Below the pieces are notes generated by a model. That model did no database searches. It saw nothing but the letters and a program-made list of their open reading frames with translations, and was not told where the DNA came from. A stretch of 64,000 nt of DNA from an uncultured Granulosicoccus sp. (lineage in GTDB: Bacteria > Pseudomonadota > Gammaproteobacteria > Granulosicoccales > Granulosicoccaceae): positions 1 to 64,000 of the forward strand of contig CANLNQ010000027.1 of the NCBI GenBank assembly GCA_947492525.1, in the 5' to 3' direction. The position numbers were made by a program, and so were the translations under genes. Shown here one piece after another: positions 23,891-33,227 of the stretch (positions within the stretch are counted from its first letter, which is position 1; every line of letters starts with the position of its first letter).

Positions 23891-24632
23891 AGATGCCGTG
23901 TGCAGCGGTGGCGGTATCGCCTTGCGCCCCAGTTTCCTTGTCGATACCCAGCAGGCGTGCGGCCAGTTCCGGCTCATTGACGGTGTAGCAGTAGATACCC
24001 AGACCTGCCAGACGCAGCTCGCGCGCCTGTTCCGGAGTCAGGCTAGAACCATCACAATGAATGTTGCGGCAGCCATAGGTCTCGACCAGTGCCTGCCAAT
24101 CGTCGGGGATGGCGCCGACCAGCAATGCGCGCGGGATATCGGGGATGCGTTCCCGGGACAAGGCCAGTGAGCTTCGGCTGAAGCTGGAGATGACCAGCGG
24201 CAGATGGGACGGCCAGCGCCGTTCCACCAGAGCGCCGATGGCGTCGACGGTTGGTGCTTCAAGACCTTCCCGGGGTTTGATCTCCAGGTTCAGACCCAGA
24301 CCGCGTGCCTCCAGCAGATCGAAGACAGCTTCCAGACGTGGCAGCGGTTCCCCTTCGAAGCCGGGCATGCCCTTGCTGGCATCCAGCAGGTCGAGCTCGG
24401 CGGCACTGTGTTCGCACAGGAAACCCTGGCCGGTGGTGCAGCGATCCAGCTTGTTGTCGTGATGCACGAAGGGGATGCCATCGGCGCTGATGGAGACATC
24501 GATCTCGACGCAACTGGCGCCGTGATCGGCAGCCAGTGAGAGTGCTGCCAGGGTGTTTTCGGGGGCGTCACCCGAGGCGCCGCGATGGGCGATGATGGGG
24601 GCAAGTAGAGCCGGACCAGTGGCGTCTGACAT
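23847..24632 (-). CDS. Glycerophosphodiester phosphodiesterase
   Basis: A 261-residue cytoplasmic-type GDPD that hydrolyses glycerophosphodiesters to glycerol-3-phosphate and an alcohol. Signature residues are the His-Arg pair in AHRGASGDAPENTLAAL (residues 15-31), the metal ligands in CVEIDVS, and the second His in PFVHHDNKLDR. 'LNLEIKPR' and the late 'CYTVNEPE' are also family motifs. ATG 24632 is used because the longer frame, beginning at 24785, overlaps the upstream lipoprotein gene and has no homology. It lies 10 bp downstream of that small lipoprotein gene, so the two may be cotranscribed, and it overlaps the convergent hydrolase gene at its 3' end. Confidence 0.92.
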   Translation of the reverse strand: MSDATGPALLAPIIAHRGASGDAPENTLAALSLAADHGASCVEIDVSISADGIPFVHHDNKLDRCTTGQGFLCEHSAAELDLLDASKGMPGFEGEPLPRLEAVFDLLEARGLGLNLEIKPREGLEAPTVDAIGALVERRWPSHLPLVISSFSRSSLALSRERIPDIPRALLVGAIPDDWQALVETYGCRNIHCDGSSLTPEQARELRLAGLGIYCYTVNEPELAARLLGIDKETGAQGDTATAAHGIFTDYPKLLAEYLGI

Positions 24633-24642
24633 GGAAGAGGAA

Positions 24643-24936
24643 TCAGTTGGCTTTGATGGATGCCGGCAGTGTAATCGGGTCTTGTTCGGCGCGCCATGCC
24701 TTCTGCGACTGACTGCGCAGATAGTCTTGCCGCAAACGCTCGTACTCCAAATACTCCCGGGCAAAGGTGCGCGTGCAGAAATCATCCAGGCGATTCATCT
24801 TGCAATCTTCCTGGCGCAGCATCTCATAGGCAATCTGCGTCAGATTGACATGGGCACATCCACCGATCAGCGGGAGTGCGGTTGCCAGTGCGAGTGCAGC
24901 GAGCAGAACGGATCTGTGCGGTTGTCTGTTTTCCAT
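24643..24936 (-). CDS. Small lipoprotein, hypothetical
   Basis: A 97-residue protein with a clean lipoprotein signal: basic start, Ala/Leu-rich core and lipobox LIGGC (Cys at residue 27). The mature part is only about 70 residues, charged and probably helical ('DDFCTRTFAREYLEYERLRQDYLRSQ'), with two more Cys residues (in EDCKM and DFCTR). It has no recognised family. It lies just upstream of the GDPD gene on the same strand. The 296 bp between it and the divergent hisN start show no clear element. Confidence 0.7.
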   Translation of the reverse strand: MENRQPHRSVLLAALALATALPLIGGCAHVNLTQIAYEMLRQEDCKMNRLDDFCTRTFAREYLEYERLRQDYLRSQSQKAWRAEQDPITLPASIKAN

Positions 24937-25232
24937 CGAACTATGAACGAATGAATATTCTTGCCGGTCTCGGGGTATAGGCAGGGCTCAGACGCAAATC
25001 AAGCTGACAAGCCCGGCAGTTAACGGTATTTCGTTACCGGGTGGGTTATCAGGCCATGTCTGTCAGCAGCCTGACAGGTGCTGCCTGCGCTGATAGTCGT
25101 GGCGCTTGCGGAACCTGTATTCGCTGTTTTCCTGCCTGTGTGAGATTATGCGTGAGCCACGAGGCAAGACCGTTGCCACACGAATGGCTCTGACTGTTGT
25201 TTACGATTACTCGACCATCGACTGCCTGAAAA

Positions 25233-26060
25233 ATGAACCTGATCAAGAATTCACCGGTGGATATTGCACCGGACATGCTCGCGCAACTGATGGCAGCGGC
25301 CGAACGGGCGGCTGACGCCGCCGGCGAGGTCACGCTGCGCTATTTCCGCGCCGACATGCAGGTGGAGAACAAGGCCGGCGAGCAGGCTTTCGACCCGGTG
25401 ACGCAGGCCGATCGAGAGGCGGAGCTGGCCATCCGTCAGTGCCTGCTCAGCGAGTTTCCGGATATCGGTTTCCATGGCGAGGAGCATGAGACGGTGGTCG
25501 GCGGCAGTGGCCTGACCTGGGTGGTCGATCCGATTGACGGTACGCGGGCGTTCATGAGTGGCATGCCGCTGTGGGGGACTCTGATCGGTCTGTTCAACGG
25601 TCGTGATGCCGTTCTTGGTGTCATGGATCAGCCCTTCATGGGCGAGCGCTATCTGTCGGTAGGCGGGCAGTCATGGCTGCAGAGCCGTGGCCAGCGCACG
25701 GCGCTGAAGACGCGGCAGAACGTCTCCCTGGCCGATGCCACGATGTATTGCACAACCCCCGACATGTTCGACACACCGGATTCTCGTGCGGCGTTCACGC
25801 GTGTCAAGGAGGCGGTGCGCCTGTCGCGCTATGGTGGGGACTGCTATGCCTATGCCTTGCTGGCCGCAGGCTATGTGGATGTCGTGCTCGATTGTGACCT
25901 GAAGCCCTACGATATTCTGGCGCTCATTCCTCTGATCGAGGCCGCTGGTGGTGTGGTCAGCGGCTGGGAAGGGGAAAGCGCGGTGGATGGGGGCTTTGTC
26001 GTTGCCGCCGGTTCCGCCGAGCTCCATGAGCAGACATTACGGCTGTTGCAGGCTATCTGA
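25233..26060 (+). CDS. hisN: Histidinol-phosphatase, inositol monophosphatase family (HisN)
   Basis: A 275-residue Mg-dependent phosphatase. The metal-binding motifs of the IMPase family are visible: GEEH at 82-85, DPIDGTRAF at 99-107, and 'GGDCYAYALLAAGYVDVVLD' with the third Asp near residue 200. Within the family, 'FHGEE', 'DPIDGT' and the C-terminal 'LKPYDILALIPLIEAAGG' match the HisN type that dephosphorylates histidinol phosphate. Close relatives act on inositol phosphates or 3'-phosphoadenosine nucleotides, so the exact substrate is an inference. It starts at ATG 25233. The 3' end overlaps the convergent lipoprotein gene by 8 bp. Confidence 0.85.
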   Translation: MNLIKNSPVDIAPDMLAQLMAAAERAADAAGEVTLRYFRADMQVENKAGEQAFDPVTQADREAELAIRQCLLSEFPDIGFHGEEHETVVGGSGLTWVVDPIDGTRAFMSGMPLWGTLIGLFNGRDAVLGVMDQPFMGERYLSVGGQSWLQSRGQRTALKTRQNVSLADATMYCTTPDMFDTPDSRAAFTRVKEAVRLSRYGGDCYAYALLAAGYVDVVLDCDLKPYDILALIPLIEAAGGVVSGWEGESAVDGGFVVAAGSAELHEQTLRLLQAI

Positions 26061-27456
26061 TATTCAGCTGGAAGGCATCGCTGGCGGTGCCCCCGTTACC
26101 ATCGCTGGCATGAACACGAATCAGCCAGCGGCCCGTGTTGCTGCGACTCGCCTCGCCACTGATGACACCGCTGGCATCGATCTCGACATCCTCGGGCAGT
26201 CCTTCGGCGGTGAATGTCAAGATGTCGCCGTCTGCATCGGTGAAGAATCGGCTGATATCGTATTCGAACTGGTCGCGCACGATACGGTTGCTGATATCCA
26301 GCGCCAGCGGAGCATTGTTGTCTCTGTTCGATTGCGTTTCGACCACGTCAAGCAGGAAGACATCACTGATGGCTTCCAGGCCATCGCTGACCAGCAGCTC
26401 GATGCGGTAGCGGCCGATATCGATCAGTGTGGGTTCGGCACGCAGCAGTCCGGCTGCATTGACGGTGATATTGCCCGAGGCCGGCAGTTGCTCGGGTGAG
26501 ACCGAAAAATTCAGGGTATCGCCGTCCGGATCGTTGAAATAGACAGACAGGTCGATCAGCTGCGCTTCGGGCAGTGTGGTCTCGGTTTCCGAGGCGGCTT
26601 CGAGACGTGCATCCGGTACAGCCTGCAGTCTGACCGGTGCATCGTTATCCGAGGCGATACGCAAGAAGGCGGTGGCCGTCACCTGGTGCACGCCATCGCT
26701 GAGTTGATAGACAAAGCGATCCTCGGCCGTGCCGTTGTCATCGAGCGCGATATCGCTGCGAGGTTCGTACAGGAAGCCACCATCCGGCTCGAACGAGAAC
26801 TGCGAAGCGAAGGCGGGCTGAGTGACAATACCCGTGACCGTGAGCCCCGAATTGCGCACATCATCATCATCGCGGTCGTTGGCCAGCAGGCTGTTGTTGC
26901 TGCTGCCTGACACGACGAGCACGTCACCGGGGATGGCAAGGTAGCTGTCATCGTCGGCTTCAGGTGCCTCATTGACGGAAACGCCGCAGAACAGCTGCTG
27001 GCGTTCGACAATGGCGCCATCCTCGCGCTCTGCGATCAGGCGATAACTCAGTGCCACGGGTGCCCGCAACGATGGCATCTGCAGCGTGAAACGGGTTGGA
27101 TTGTTTGCGCTGCTGGTCTCGTCAATGGCAAAGGTGCAGGCGTTTTGATTGCTGCAGGCCTCATTGAGCGTGGGCAAGGCCAGTTGCTTGTCGAATCCGT
27201 TGACCGCGTCGCACTGACCCAGCGCATCATTACCATCCAGTTCCCAGCGCCAGCCGGTCAGTTGTGCGCCTTCACCCGCCAATGGGGCTGTCAATGCCAC
27301 GTTCTCGGTGATAGACAAGGCTTGCCCATTTCGCAGCGTGGCAGTGACAGTTGCTCCCTGGACTCCGGTAGAATCTACCCAGTTGCAGCCGCTCAGGCTG
27401 ATCAACAGAAAGGCAAATGGCAATCGGCCCGCAATGGCGCTAGCGTGGTTGTTCAT
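26053..27456 (-). CDS. Cadherin-like/Ig-fold repeat lipoprotein
   Basis: A 467-residue lipoprotein with the signal and lipobox 'FLLISLSGC' (Cys at about residue 24). The second half is built from cadherin-like modules. Telling segments are 'NEAPEADDDSYLAIPGDVLVV', 'LLANDRDDDD', 'SVYFNDPDGDTLNFSVSPEQLP' (quoted in part) and 'RFFTDADGDILTFTAEGLPED', each with the Asp-Gly-Asp calcium-binding turn of putative-Ig/cadherin domains. Such proteins usually mediate surface adhesion or matrix interactions. It is divergent from the TolA-like gene and overlaps hisN convergently by 8 bp. Confidence 0.8.
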   Translation of the reverse strand: MNNHASAIAGRLPFAFLLISLSGCNWVDSTGVQGATVTATLRNGQALSITENVALTAPLAGEGAQLTGWRWELDGNDALGQCDAVNGFDKQLALPTLNEACSNQNACTFAIDETSSANNPTRFTLQMPSLRAPVALSYRLIAEREDGAIVERQQLFCGVSVNEAPEADDDSYLAIPGDVLVVSGSSNNSLLANDRDDDDVRNSGLTVTGIVTQPAFASQFSFEPDGGFLYEPRSDIALDDNGTAEDRFVYQLSDGVHQVTATAFLRIASDNDAPVRLQAVPDARLEAASETETTLPEAQLIDLSVYFNDPDGDTLNFSVSPEQLPASGNITVNAAGLLRAEPTLIDIGRYRIELLVSDGLEAISDVFLLDVVETQSNRDNNAPLALDISNRIVRDQFEYDISRFFTDADGDILTFTAEGLPEDVEIDASGVISGEASRSNTGRWLIRVHASDGNGGTASDAFQLNIR

Positions 27457-27648
27457 GGCAGAGTGTCCGGAGGCTCTTCGGGTAATGCGTGCAGCTTAGA
27501 GAGCTGGTTTCAATTGTCCGTGGCCTTTCTCTCAAAGTCGTCCAGTCGGAAAATGAGAAAATGGTCTGGTTTGGGGAAATGCCGGCCCAGTCTCAGTTGT
27601 GTTGCCAGAATGAAACCCGCAAACTGGGCGCCTGCTCTGTATTGACTG

Positions 27649-29055
27649 ATGAATATCGAAACCCGAGAAGACACATTCACGCGAACTCGCAGTACATGGT
27701 TGGTTCTGACCATCACTGCGCTGCTGTGGGCGGGATTGTGCGTCTGGGCGGTCAGATCCATCGGTTTCGTCGATGGCAAGGCTTCGCGCACCGATGAGCT
27801 GACGCTCGGTGCTGATGCCCGGCAGAACGAGGTAGAAACGGCCGAGTCTGAGGCGGCCGAGTTGGCGATGCTGGCCCTTGAGGCGGAGGAAGAGCAACGG
27901 CTGCAGGCGCAGGCCGCCGCGGCGGAACGGCGTCAGTTGGCAGCGGAGGCGGAAGCGGAAGAACAGGCAAGGCTCGCGGCCGAGGCAGAGGCCGAAGAAC
28001 AGGCCAGATTGGCGGTCGAGGCGGAAGCGGCTGAGCGGGCGAGACTGGCTGCTGAAGCAGAAGCGGCTGAGCAGGCACGGCTTGCGGCTGAAGCGGAAGC
28101 CGCAGAACAGGCGAGATTGGCGGCAGAGGCAGAAGCGGCGGAGCAAGCGAGACTGGCGGCCGAGGCGGAAGCCGCAGAGCTGGCGCGGCTAGCGGCTGAA
28201 GCGGAAGCTGAAGAGCAAGCAAGGCTGGTAGCTGAAGCAGAAGCGGCAGAGCAGGCGAGATTGGCGGCCGAAGCGGAAGCAGCAGAACAGGCAAGGCTCG
28301 CAGCCGAGGCAGAAGCCGAAGAACAGGCGAGATTGGCAGCTGAAGCAGAAGCCGCAGAACAGGCCAGATTGGCTGCTGAAGCAGAGGCCGAAGCTGCAGA
28401 ACAGGCGAGATTGGCAGCTGAAGCAGAGGCCGAAGAACAAGCCAGATTGGCGGCCGAAGCAGATGCCGCAGAACAAGCCAGATTGGCAGCCGAAGCAGAA
28501 GCGGCAGAACAAGCCAGATTGGCAGCCGAAGCGGAAGCCGAAGAGCAGGCCAGATTGGCGGCAGAGGCAGAAGCGGCAGAGCAGGAAAGGCTGGCGGCTG
28601 AGGCAGAAGCTGCGAAGCAGGCTGCAATTGAAGAACAGGCCAGGGAGGCTGCGGCGGCAGAGGCCTCACGGGTAGCGGCTGTGGCCCGGCAATTACGCCG
28701 CTATGAGAATCTGCGAGAGCGAGAACTGCAGGTGCTCGTTGGCTTGTCCAGCCAGATACAATTTGAACCGGGCTCCGCCACCGTGACGCGTGATATCGAG
28801 AGACTGCTGGATGAAATATTCAACCCGCTCTATCTGTATTCCGAGCTGCCCGTGCTGATTTCGGTTGCCAGCAATGAGTACGATGGAACCACGAGCGATG
28901 GTCTGTTGAGCCGTGATCGTGGGCGAGCCATCGCGTCCTATCTGATCACTCGTGGTCTCGAAAAGGACAGATTTCGCATTCTGATCGAATCCGGGGATGA
29001 CCTGGCATCCGGCACTCAGCGTGTCAGCGTGTCTGCAGAGGGAGTTACTCAATGA
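27649..29055 (+). CDS. Membrane-anchored EAEAAEQARLA-repeat coiled-coil protein with OmpA-like C-terminus
   Basis: A 468-residue protein. One transmembrane helix (about 18-36) near the N-terminus is followed by a very long alanine/glutamate helix made of about twenty 12-residue units of the type LAAEAEAAEQAR (residues about 95-335), then a domain of about 110 residues. That domain ('SSQIQFEPGSATVTRDIERLLDEIF', quoted in part, and 'LSRDRGRAIASYLITRGLEKDRF') is an OmpA/MotB-like peptidoglycan-binding fold. The topology resembles TolA: inner-membrane anchor, periplasm-spanning helix, envelope-binding end. The 36-bp units differ by synonymous changes; one unit carries two extra residues. It overlaps the next gene by 4 bp (ATGA). 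Confidence 0.82.
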   Translation: MNIETREDTFTRTRSTWLVLTITALLWAGLCVWAVRSIGFVDGKASRTDELTLGADARQNEVETAESEAAELAMLALEAEEEQRLQAQAAAAERRQLAAEAEAEEQARLAAEAEAEEQARLAVEAEAAERARLAAEAEAAEQARLAAEAEAAEQARLAAEAEAAEQARLAAEAEAAELARLAAEAEAEEQARLVAEAEAAEQARLAAEAEAAEQARLAAEAEAEEQARLAAEAEAAEQARLAAEAEAEAAEQARLAAEAEAEEQARLAAEADAAEQARLAAEAEAAEQARLAAEAEAEEQARLAAEAEAAEQERLAAEAEAAKQAAIEEQAREAAAAEASRVAAVARQLRRYENLRERELQVLVGLSSQIQFEPGSATVTRDIERLLDEIFNPLYLYSELPVLISVASNEYDGTTSDGLLSRDRGRAIASYLITRGLEKDRFRILIESGDDLASGTQRVSVSAEGVTQ

Positions 29056-29753
29056 GTGTCGATTCACCCATCGCTCTATTTTTCAGTCTGATCGCCGTCA
29101 CCTTGCTGGGGATCATCATGGGCTACTGCCTGGGCCTGTTGCGGTCCAAACGGCGCGCCCGCCAGGCCATTCAGGCAGCGCGGCGAGACCTGACGCAGTC
29201 TCGTTCATCGCTGGATACGGATCTGAACTCGGCCCGTACGGTCATCATGGATCAGCGTCAGGCGCTGGCACTGGAACGGGAAAGAACCGAGAAGGCCCTG
29301 AAACGCGAGTCTGCACTGGAACTGCATTCGCAACTGCAGGCCCAGCGCATCCAGACGCTGGAATCGCAGGTGAGATCCTATGAAGATCAGCAGATCCGAC
29401 TGAAGCGCGATTTCGCAAGCTACAAATCCAACAAGTCCAGAGAGCTGGAGCTGGCCAAGAACAAACCCGACGCCTGGTCCAGTGCCAACGAGTTGCCAGT
29501 GTTGCAGAAACGAATTGTCGACCCCGCTGCTCGGCGCGACCGGCAAGCCCATGTGCAGGGTATCGAGCCGGCGCGCAAGGAGGCCGACCAGGCTGCGCAC
29601 GGCTCCCAACGCACTGGACGAGGGCTGAGTTCGCCCTTGTCACGGGAACTGGAGATTCCGGCGCTGTCGGAAGCGGAATTGCCCGATTCTCTTGAAGACC
29701 TGGATTTCGAGCTGGTCGATCACGATGCCAGCGGAGAATTGACGCGTGGTTAG
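29052..29753 (+). CDS. Membrane-anchored coiled-coil protein, hypothetical
   Basis: A 233-residue protein with one N-terminal membrane helix (about 8-30, 'FFSLIAVTLLGIIMGYCLGLL'), a basic stop-transfer stretch, a coiled coil (about 38-135, Arg/Glu/Leu rich) and an acidic C-terminal tail 'ELEIPALSEAELPDSLEDLDFELVD' (quoted in part). The family is not recognised. It is translationally coupled (ATGA) to the TolA/OmpA-like gene, so the two probably work together in the envelope. It overlaps the start of the MocR gene by 8 bp. Confidence 0.72.
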   Translation: MSVDSPIALFFSLIAVTLLGIIMGYCLGLLRSKRRARQAIQAARRDLTQSRSSLDTDLNSARTVIMDQRQALALERERTEKALKRESALELHSQLQAQRIQTLESQVRSYEDQQIRLKRDFASYKSNKSRELELAKNKPDAWSSANELPVLQKRIVDPAARRDRQAHVQGIEPARKEADQAAHGSQRTGRGLSSPLSRELEIPALSEAELPDSLEDLDFELVDHDASGELTRG

Positions 29754-31275
29754 AACACATGAAAAACCCATGTGGCATCAGCTGATCAAGCTCGAATCGA
29801 GCAGTGATCAGAGTCTGCAGGCGCAGCTGCGACAGGCATTGGTCAAGGCAATACTCGATGGCCATATTCCGGTCAATGTGCCATTGCCGTCCTCGCGCGA
29901 GCTGTCCCGCCAGCTGAGTGTTGCGCGCAACACGGTGGTGCTCGCCTATCAACATCTGATTGATGAAAACTATCTGCAGTCTCACGAGCGACGTGGCTAT
30001 TTCGTCAATCCCGAAATTCTCGACGGTCGTGTCGACACCCCCCCGCCGGGGCCGCAGACGGCTCGATCCAGGTTCAATGACAGTGCCTCCGATCAGGGGC
30101 CAGATGTTGTACTCGACTTGCTCGACCGACGCAGTATCAACCGGCCGCTGAATTGGCGACAATACGAGTACCCCTTCATCTACGGTCAGGCGGATTCCTC
30201 GCTGTTTCCGGTCAATGACTGGCGGGAGGCTTGTCGTTTGTCGTTACGAGTCGATGCCATCAGTCGCTGGACTCAGGATCGTGTCGATCACGACGATGAG
30301 CTGCTGATAGAGCAGATACACACGCGCGTACTGCCTAGGCGCGGGGTGTGGGCAGACAAGGACGAGATTCTCATTACCTCGGGCGCACAGAATGCGCTGT
30401 ACCTGATTGCGCAGCTATTGCTCGACAAGGACAGCATCGTGGGAATGGAAGACCCTTGCTATGTCGATGCCCGTAATATCTTCAGCCTGTGCACCGAACA
30501 CCGTGAATTGTTTCCGGTGGGGGAGCGCGGCGTCGAGACGGATGAGCGACTCAGCCGCTGCAAGATGATCTACGTCACCCCCAGTCACCAGTGCCCGACA
30601 ACCACGACCATGCCGCTGGAGGTTCGCCAGAATCTGCTCGAGGAGGCGGCTCGCCATGATGTCACCATCGTGGAAGATGATTACGAGAGTGAACTGAACT
30701 TCGTCGGTAAACCCACTCCGGCGCTGAAAAGCCTGGATGCGGAGCATCGGGTCATTTATGTGGGCAGCCTGTCCAAGACGCTGGCACCGGGATTGCGGGT
30801 CGGGTTCATGGTGGGACCGAAGAAATTCATTCGGCAGGCGCGCGCACTGCGACGCCTCATGTATCGCCATCCGCCCTCGAACAACCAGAGAACCGTGGCG
30901 CACTTCCTGTCACTGGGTCACCATGATTCGGCCTTGTTGCGATTGTCTCAATCCTTCAAGTCTCGCTGGCGGGTCATGGATGAGGCCTTGAAGCAGCACG
31001 ATGTCTTCTCGACCCTGCGCCCCACCTTTGGTGGCTCTGCTTTCTGGGTTCAGTTGCCAGAATCGGTTTCCGCACGCGAGCTTGAAACACTGGCGGCGCA
31101 GCATGGCATTGTCATCAATGCCGGGGACAACTACTTTGCCAGTCGTAAGGGGCCGCGAAACTTCTGCCGTCTGGGCTTTTCATCCATTCCCGAAGAACGG
31201 ATCGAGGCTGGCATAGAAAAGTTGGCGGGATTGGTCAGGCAACTGGTCGACAGCGGCACCCAGCGCTCACGCTAG
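29746..31275 (+). CDS. MocR/GabR-type GntR-aminotransferase transcriptional regulator
   Basis: A 509-residue fusion regulator. The N-terminal winged helix of the GntR family (about 15-90) contains 'LPSSRELSRQLSVARNTVVLAYQHL'. The C-terminal class-I aminotransferase-like domain binds pyridoxal phosphate through Lys344 in 'YVGSLSKTLAPGLRVGF'; it also has 'TSGAQNALYLIAQLL', 'VTPSHQCPTTTTM' and 'IVEDDYESEL'. MocR proteins sense PLP or amino-acid adducts. The target here is unknown, as no PLP-synthesis or GABA genes adjoin. It starts at GTG 29746, overlapping the previous gene; ATG 29770 is an alternative. A terminator follows the gene. Confidence 0.9.
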   Translation: MVRTHEKPMWHQLIKLESSSDQSLQAQLRQALVKAILDGHIPVNVPLPSSRELSRQLSVARNTVVLAYQHLIDENYLQSHERRGYFVNPEILDGRVDTPPPGPQTARSRFNDSASDQGPDVVLDLLDRRSINRPLNWRQYEYPFIYGQADSSLFPVNDWREACRLSLRVDAISRWTQDRVDHDDELLIEQIHTRVLPRRGVWADKDEILITSGAQNALYLIAQLLLDKDSIVGMEDPCYVDARNIFSLCTEHRELFPVGERGVETDERLSRCKMIYVTPSHQCPTTTTMPLEVRQNLLEEAARHDVTIVEDDYESELNFVGKPTPALKSLDAEHRVIYVGSLSKTLAPGLRVGFMVGPKKFIRQARALRRLMYRHPPSNNQRTVAHFLSLGHHDSALLRLSQSFKSRWRVMDEALKQHDVFSTLRPTFGGSAFWVQLPESVSARELETLAAQHGIVINAGDNYFASRKGPRNFCRLGFSSIPEERIEAGIEKLAGLVRQLVDSGTQRSR

Positions 31276-31338
31276 GATCGATGAGCAGGCCGGCAGGCAG
31301 ACACCGCGCTTCTGTCGCACTTTCATGATTCTGGCGCT

Positions 31339-31365
31339 ACCGGATCTGCTTCAGGCCGGTTTTTT
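31339..31365 (+). terminator. Rho-independent terminator after the MocR gene
   Basis: ACCGG (31339-31343) pairs with CCGGT (31356-31360), and the stem is followed directly by a run of six T in total. It lies about 65 bp after the MocR stop. Confidence 0.6.
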
Positions 31366-31404
31366 GCTTTGTCGGGTTACTTGATCCTTCAGAGTCTCTC
31401 GACC

Positions 31405-33093
31405 ATGCAGCTCCCTTTTGCTTCAAGCCTGTGCTTGCTGATCGTTACCTGTCTGCACGGCGATGGTGCATTTGCCGATGCGCTGGATGAGACATCGTGG
31501 GAGACGGTGGAGAGCAGTGATGACAGCACGGCGACCAAGCGCCATGAAGCTGCAGCTGTTGCCGTGGGTGACAATCTCTACCTGATGGGGGGCAGGGGCA
31601 ATCGCCCCGTGGAAGTCTACGATTCGAACACGAAGCGGTGGCGGGTCATCGGCGATCTGCCGGACGAACTGCATCATTTCCAGCCGGTGGTCATCGGCAC
31701 GAAGATCTACATCATCGGTGCCTTTACCTGCTGTTATCCGGACGAACCGAGCGTGCAGACGATCCATGTCTTCGACACGGCCACCGAACAATGGTCTACC
31801 GCAGGTAACATACCGAGTAACCGTCTGCGTGGCTCGGCCGGTGCCGTGGTCCACGATGGCGAGATCTATCTGGTGGGTGGCAATACCAAGGGGCATGACG
31901 GTGGCGCGGTCAACTGGTTCGATCGCTATGATCCGGTCAGCAAGGACTGGGATACCTTGCCCGATGCGCCGCATGCCAGGGATCATTTCATGGCGGTGGT
32001 TGTCGATGGCAAGCTGGTCGCTGCGGCCGGCAGGGAATCCGATCAGCCGGACCCCTTTGACGATGCTGTCAGGCAGACCGATGTCTATGACTTCTCCACC
32101 AACAGCTGGAGCACCGGGGCGAATATTCCAACCGCCAGAGCAGGTGTGTTTGCCGCATCTGCCGGTAACGAAGTGCTGGTGGCCGGTGGCGAGATCGATA
32201 CCAGTGGCGTTGCCTTGTCGACAAACGAAGCCTACAACGTCAGGAACAATACCTGGCGTACACTGAATTCATTGCTGCAGGGACGCCACAGTGGTGGCAG
32301 TGCCGTCATCGGCTCGAAATGGCATGTGGTCTCCGGCAGTGTGAGGCGTGGCGGTGGCGACAGCAATGAAACGAGTTCGCACGAGGTTCTGGATCTGAAC
32401 ACCGACCCGGATGGTGATGGCGATGGCTTGAGTGATAGCGACGAAGAGTCAATCTACAACACTGACCCGACCGACCCTGACAGTGACGATGATGGCGCCA
32501 ATGATGGCGCCGAAGTGGCAGCCGGCAGTGATCCGAACGATCGCGACAGCGACGATGATCAGCTGGAAGATGGAGAGGAGATCAACGAGCACCTGACCAA
32601 CCCGGTCTCTGCCGATACGGATGAGGACGGCATCAGCGATGGCGATGAGGTCTTGCTGTGGAATTCCAGTCCCTTGCTGATGGATACCGATAATGATGGT
32701 CTGGACGATGCCGATGAAATCGAACGTGGCACGCGACCGGATCTGGCAGACACGGATTCAGATGGTCTGAATGATGGCGCCGAGATCATCGCCGGAACGG
32801 ATCCGCTGAAGGCCGATACCGATGACGATGGCCTGTCGGATTCGGAAGACCCCGATCCACTGGTGGCACAGGGAGAAGGCGGGCAGACAGCAGGTAGCGA
32901 GACCGGTGGCGATACGGCTGGTGAAACGGATGCGGGCAGCGGTGATGACACAGGTGGCAACGCCGATTCAGGCACTGATGCCGGTGATGGTGGCACTGGA
33001 TCGAGCAGTAGCAGCGGTGGTGGTAGCATGGGATTATTACCGCTGTTCCTGTTGTGCCTGTGGTCTCGACGGGTAGTCCGTCAACGTTCCTGA
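31405..33093 (+). CDS. Exported Kelch-propeller protein with TSP3 calcium repeats and GlyGly-CTERM-like tail
   Basis: A 562-residue surface protein. A signal peptide (MQLPFASSLCLLIVTC, cut near AFA-DA) precedes a Kelch beta-propeller (about 35-335) with repeated 'R..HA.V.G..IY.iGG' blades. Then come thrombospondin type 3-like Asp-rich repeats (about 335-485: 'DPDGDGDGLSDSDEE', 'DTDEDGISDGDE', 'DTDNDGLDDADE', 'DTDSDGLNDGAE'), a Gly/Ser/Asp/Thr linker and a C-terminal GGGSMG-hydrophobic-RR segment. That tail resembles the GlyGly-CTERM sorting signal processed by rhombosortase in type II secreting bacteria. ATG 31405 is preferred because it begins a signal peptide; an upstream start at 31369 is possible. 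Confidence 0.85.
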   Translation: MQLPFASSLCLLIVTCLHGDGAFADALDETSWETVESSDDSTATKRHEAAAVAVGDNLYLMGGRGNRPVEVYDSNTKRWRVIGDLPDELHHFQPVVIGTKIYIIGAFTCCYPDEPSVQTIHVFDTATEQWSTAGNIPSNRLRGSAGAVVHDGEIYLVGGNTKGHDGGAVNWFDRYDPVSKDWDTLPDAPHARDHFMAVVVDGKLVAAAGRESDQPDPFDDAVRQTDVYDFSTNSWSTGANIPTARAGVFAASAGNEVLVAGGEIDTSGVALSTNEAYNVRNNTWRTLNSLLQGRHSGGSAVIGSKWHVVSGSVRRGGGDSNETSSHEVLDLNTDPDGDGDGLSDSDEESIYNTDPTDPDSDDDGANDGAEVAAGSDPNDRDSDDDQLEDGEEINEHLTNPVSADTDEDGISDGDEVLLWNSSPLLMDTDNDGLDDADEIERGTRPDLADTDSDGLNDGAEIIAGTDPLKADTDDDGLSDSEDPDPLVAQGEGGQTAGSETGGDTAGETDAGSGDDTGGNADSGTDAGDGGTGSSSSSGGGSMGLLPLFLLCLWSRRVVRQRS

Positions 33094-33227
33094 GCCGTCA
33101 ATCTTCCGACGAATCGATCATCGAAAGTGCCCATTGGCAAGAAACGTTGAATATTGTCTCTCGGCGTACGACAATCAGTGTTCAATGCCGTGAGGCAGTG
33201 CTTTCGATTTAACTGGAGTCATTCATC

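Noticed and set aside
27752-28669. Long Leu/Pro/Arg-rich antisense frames opposite the EAEAAEQARLA repeat gene
   Set aside because: They are a by-product of the 36-bp repeat, which keeps several frames open.
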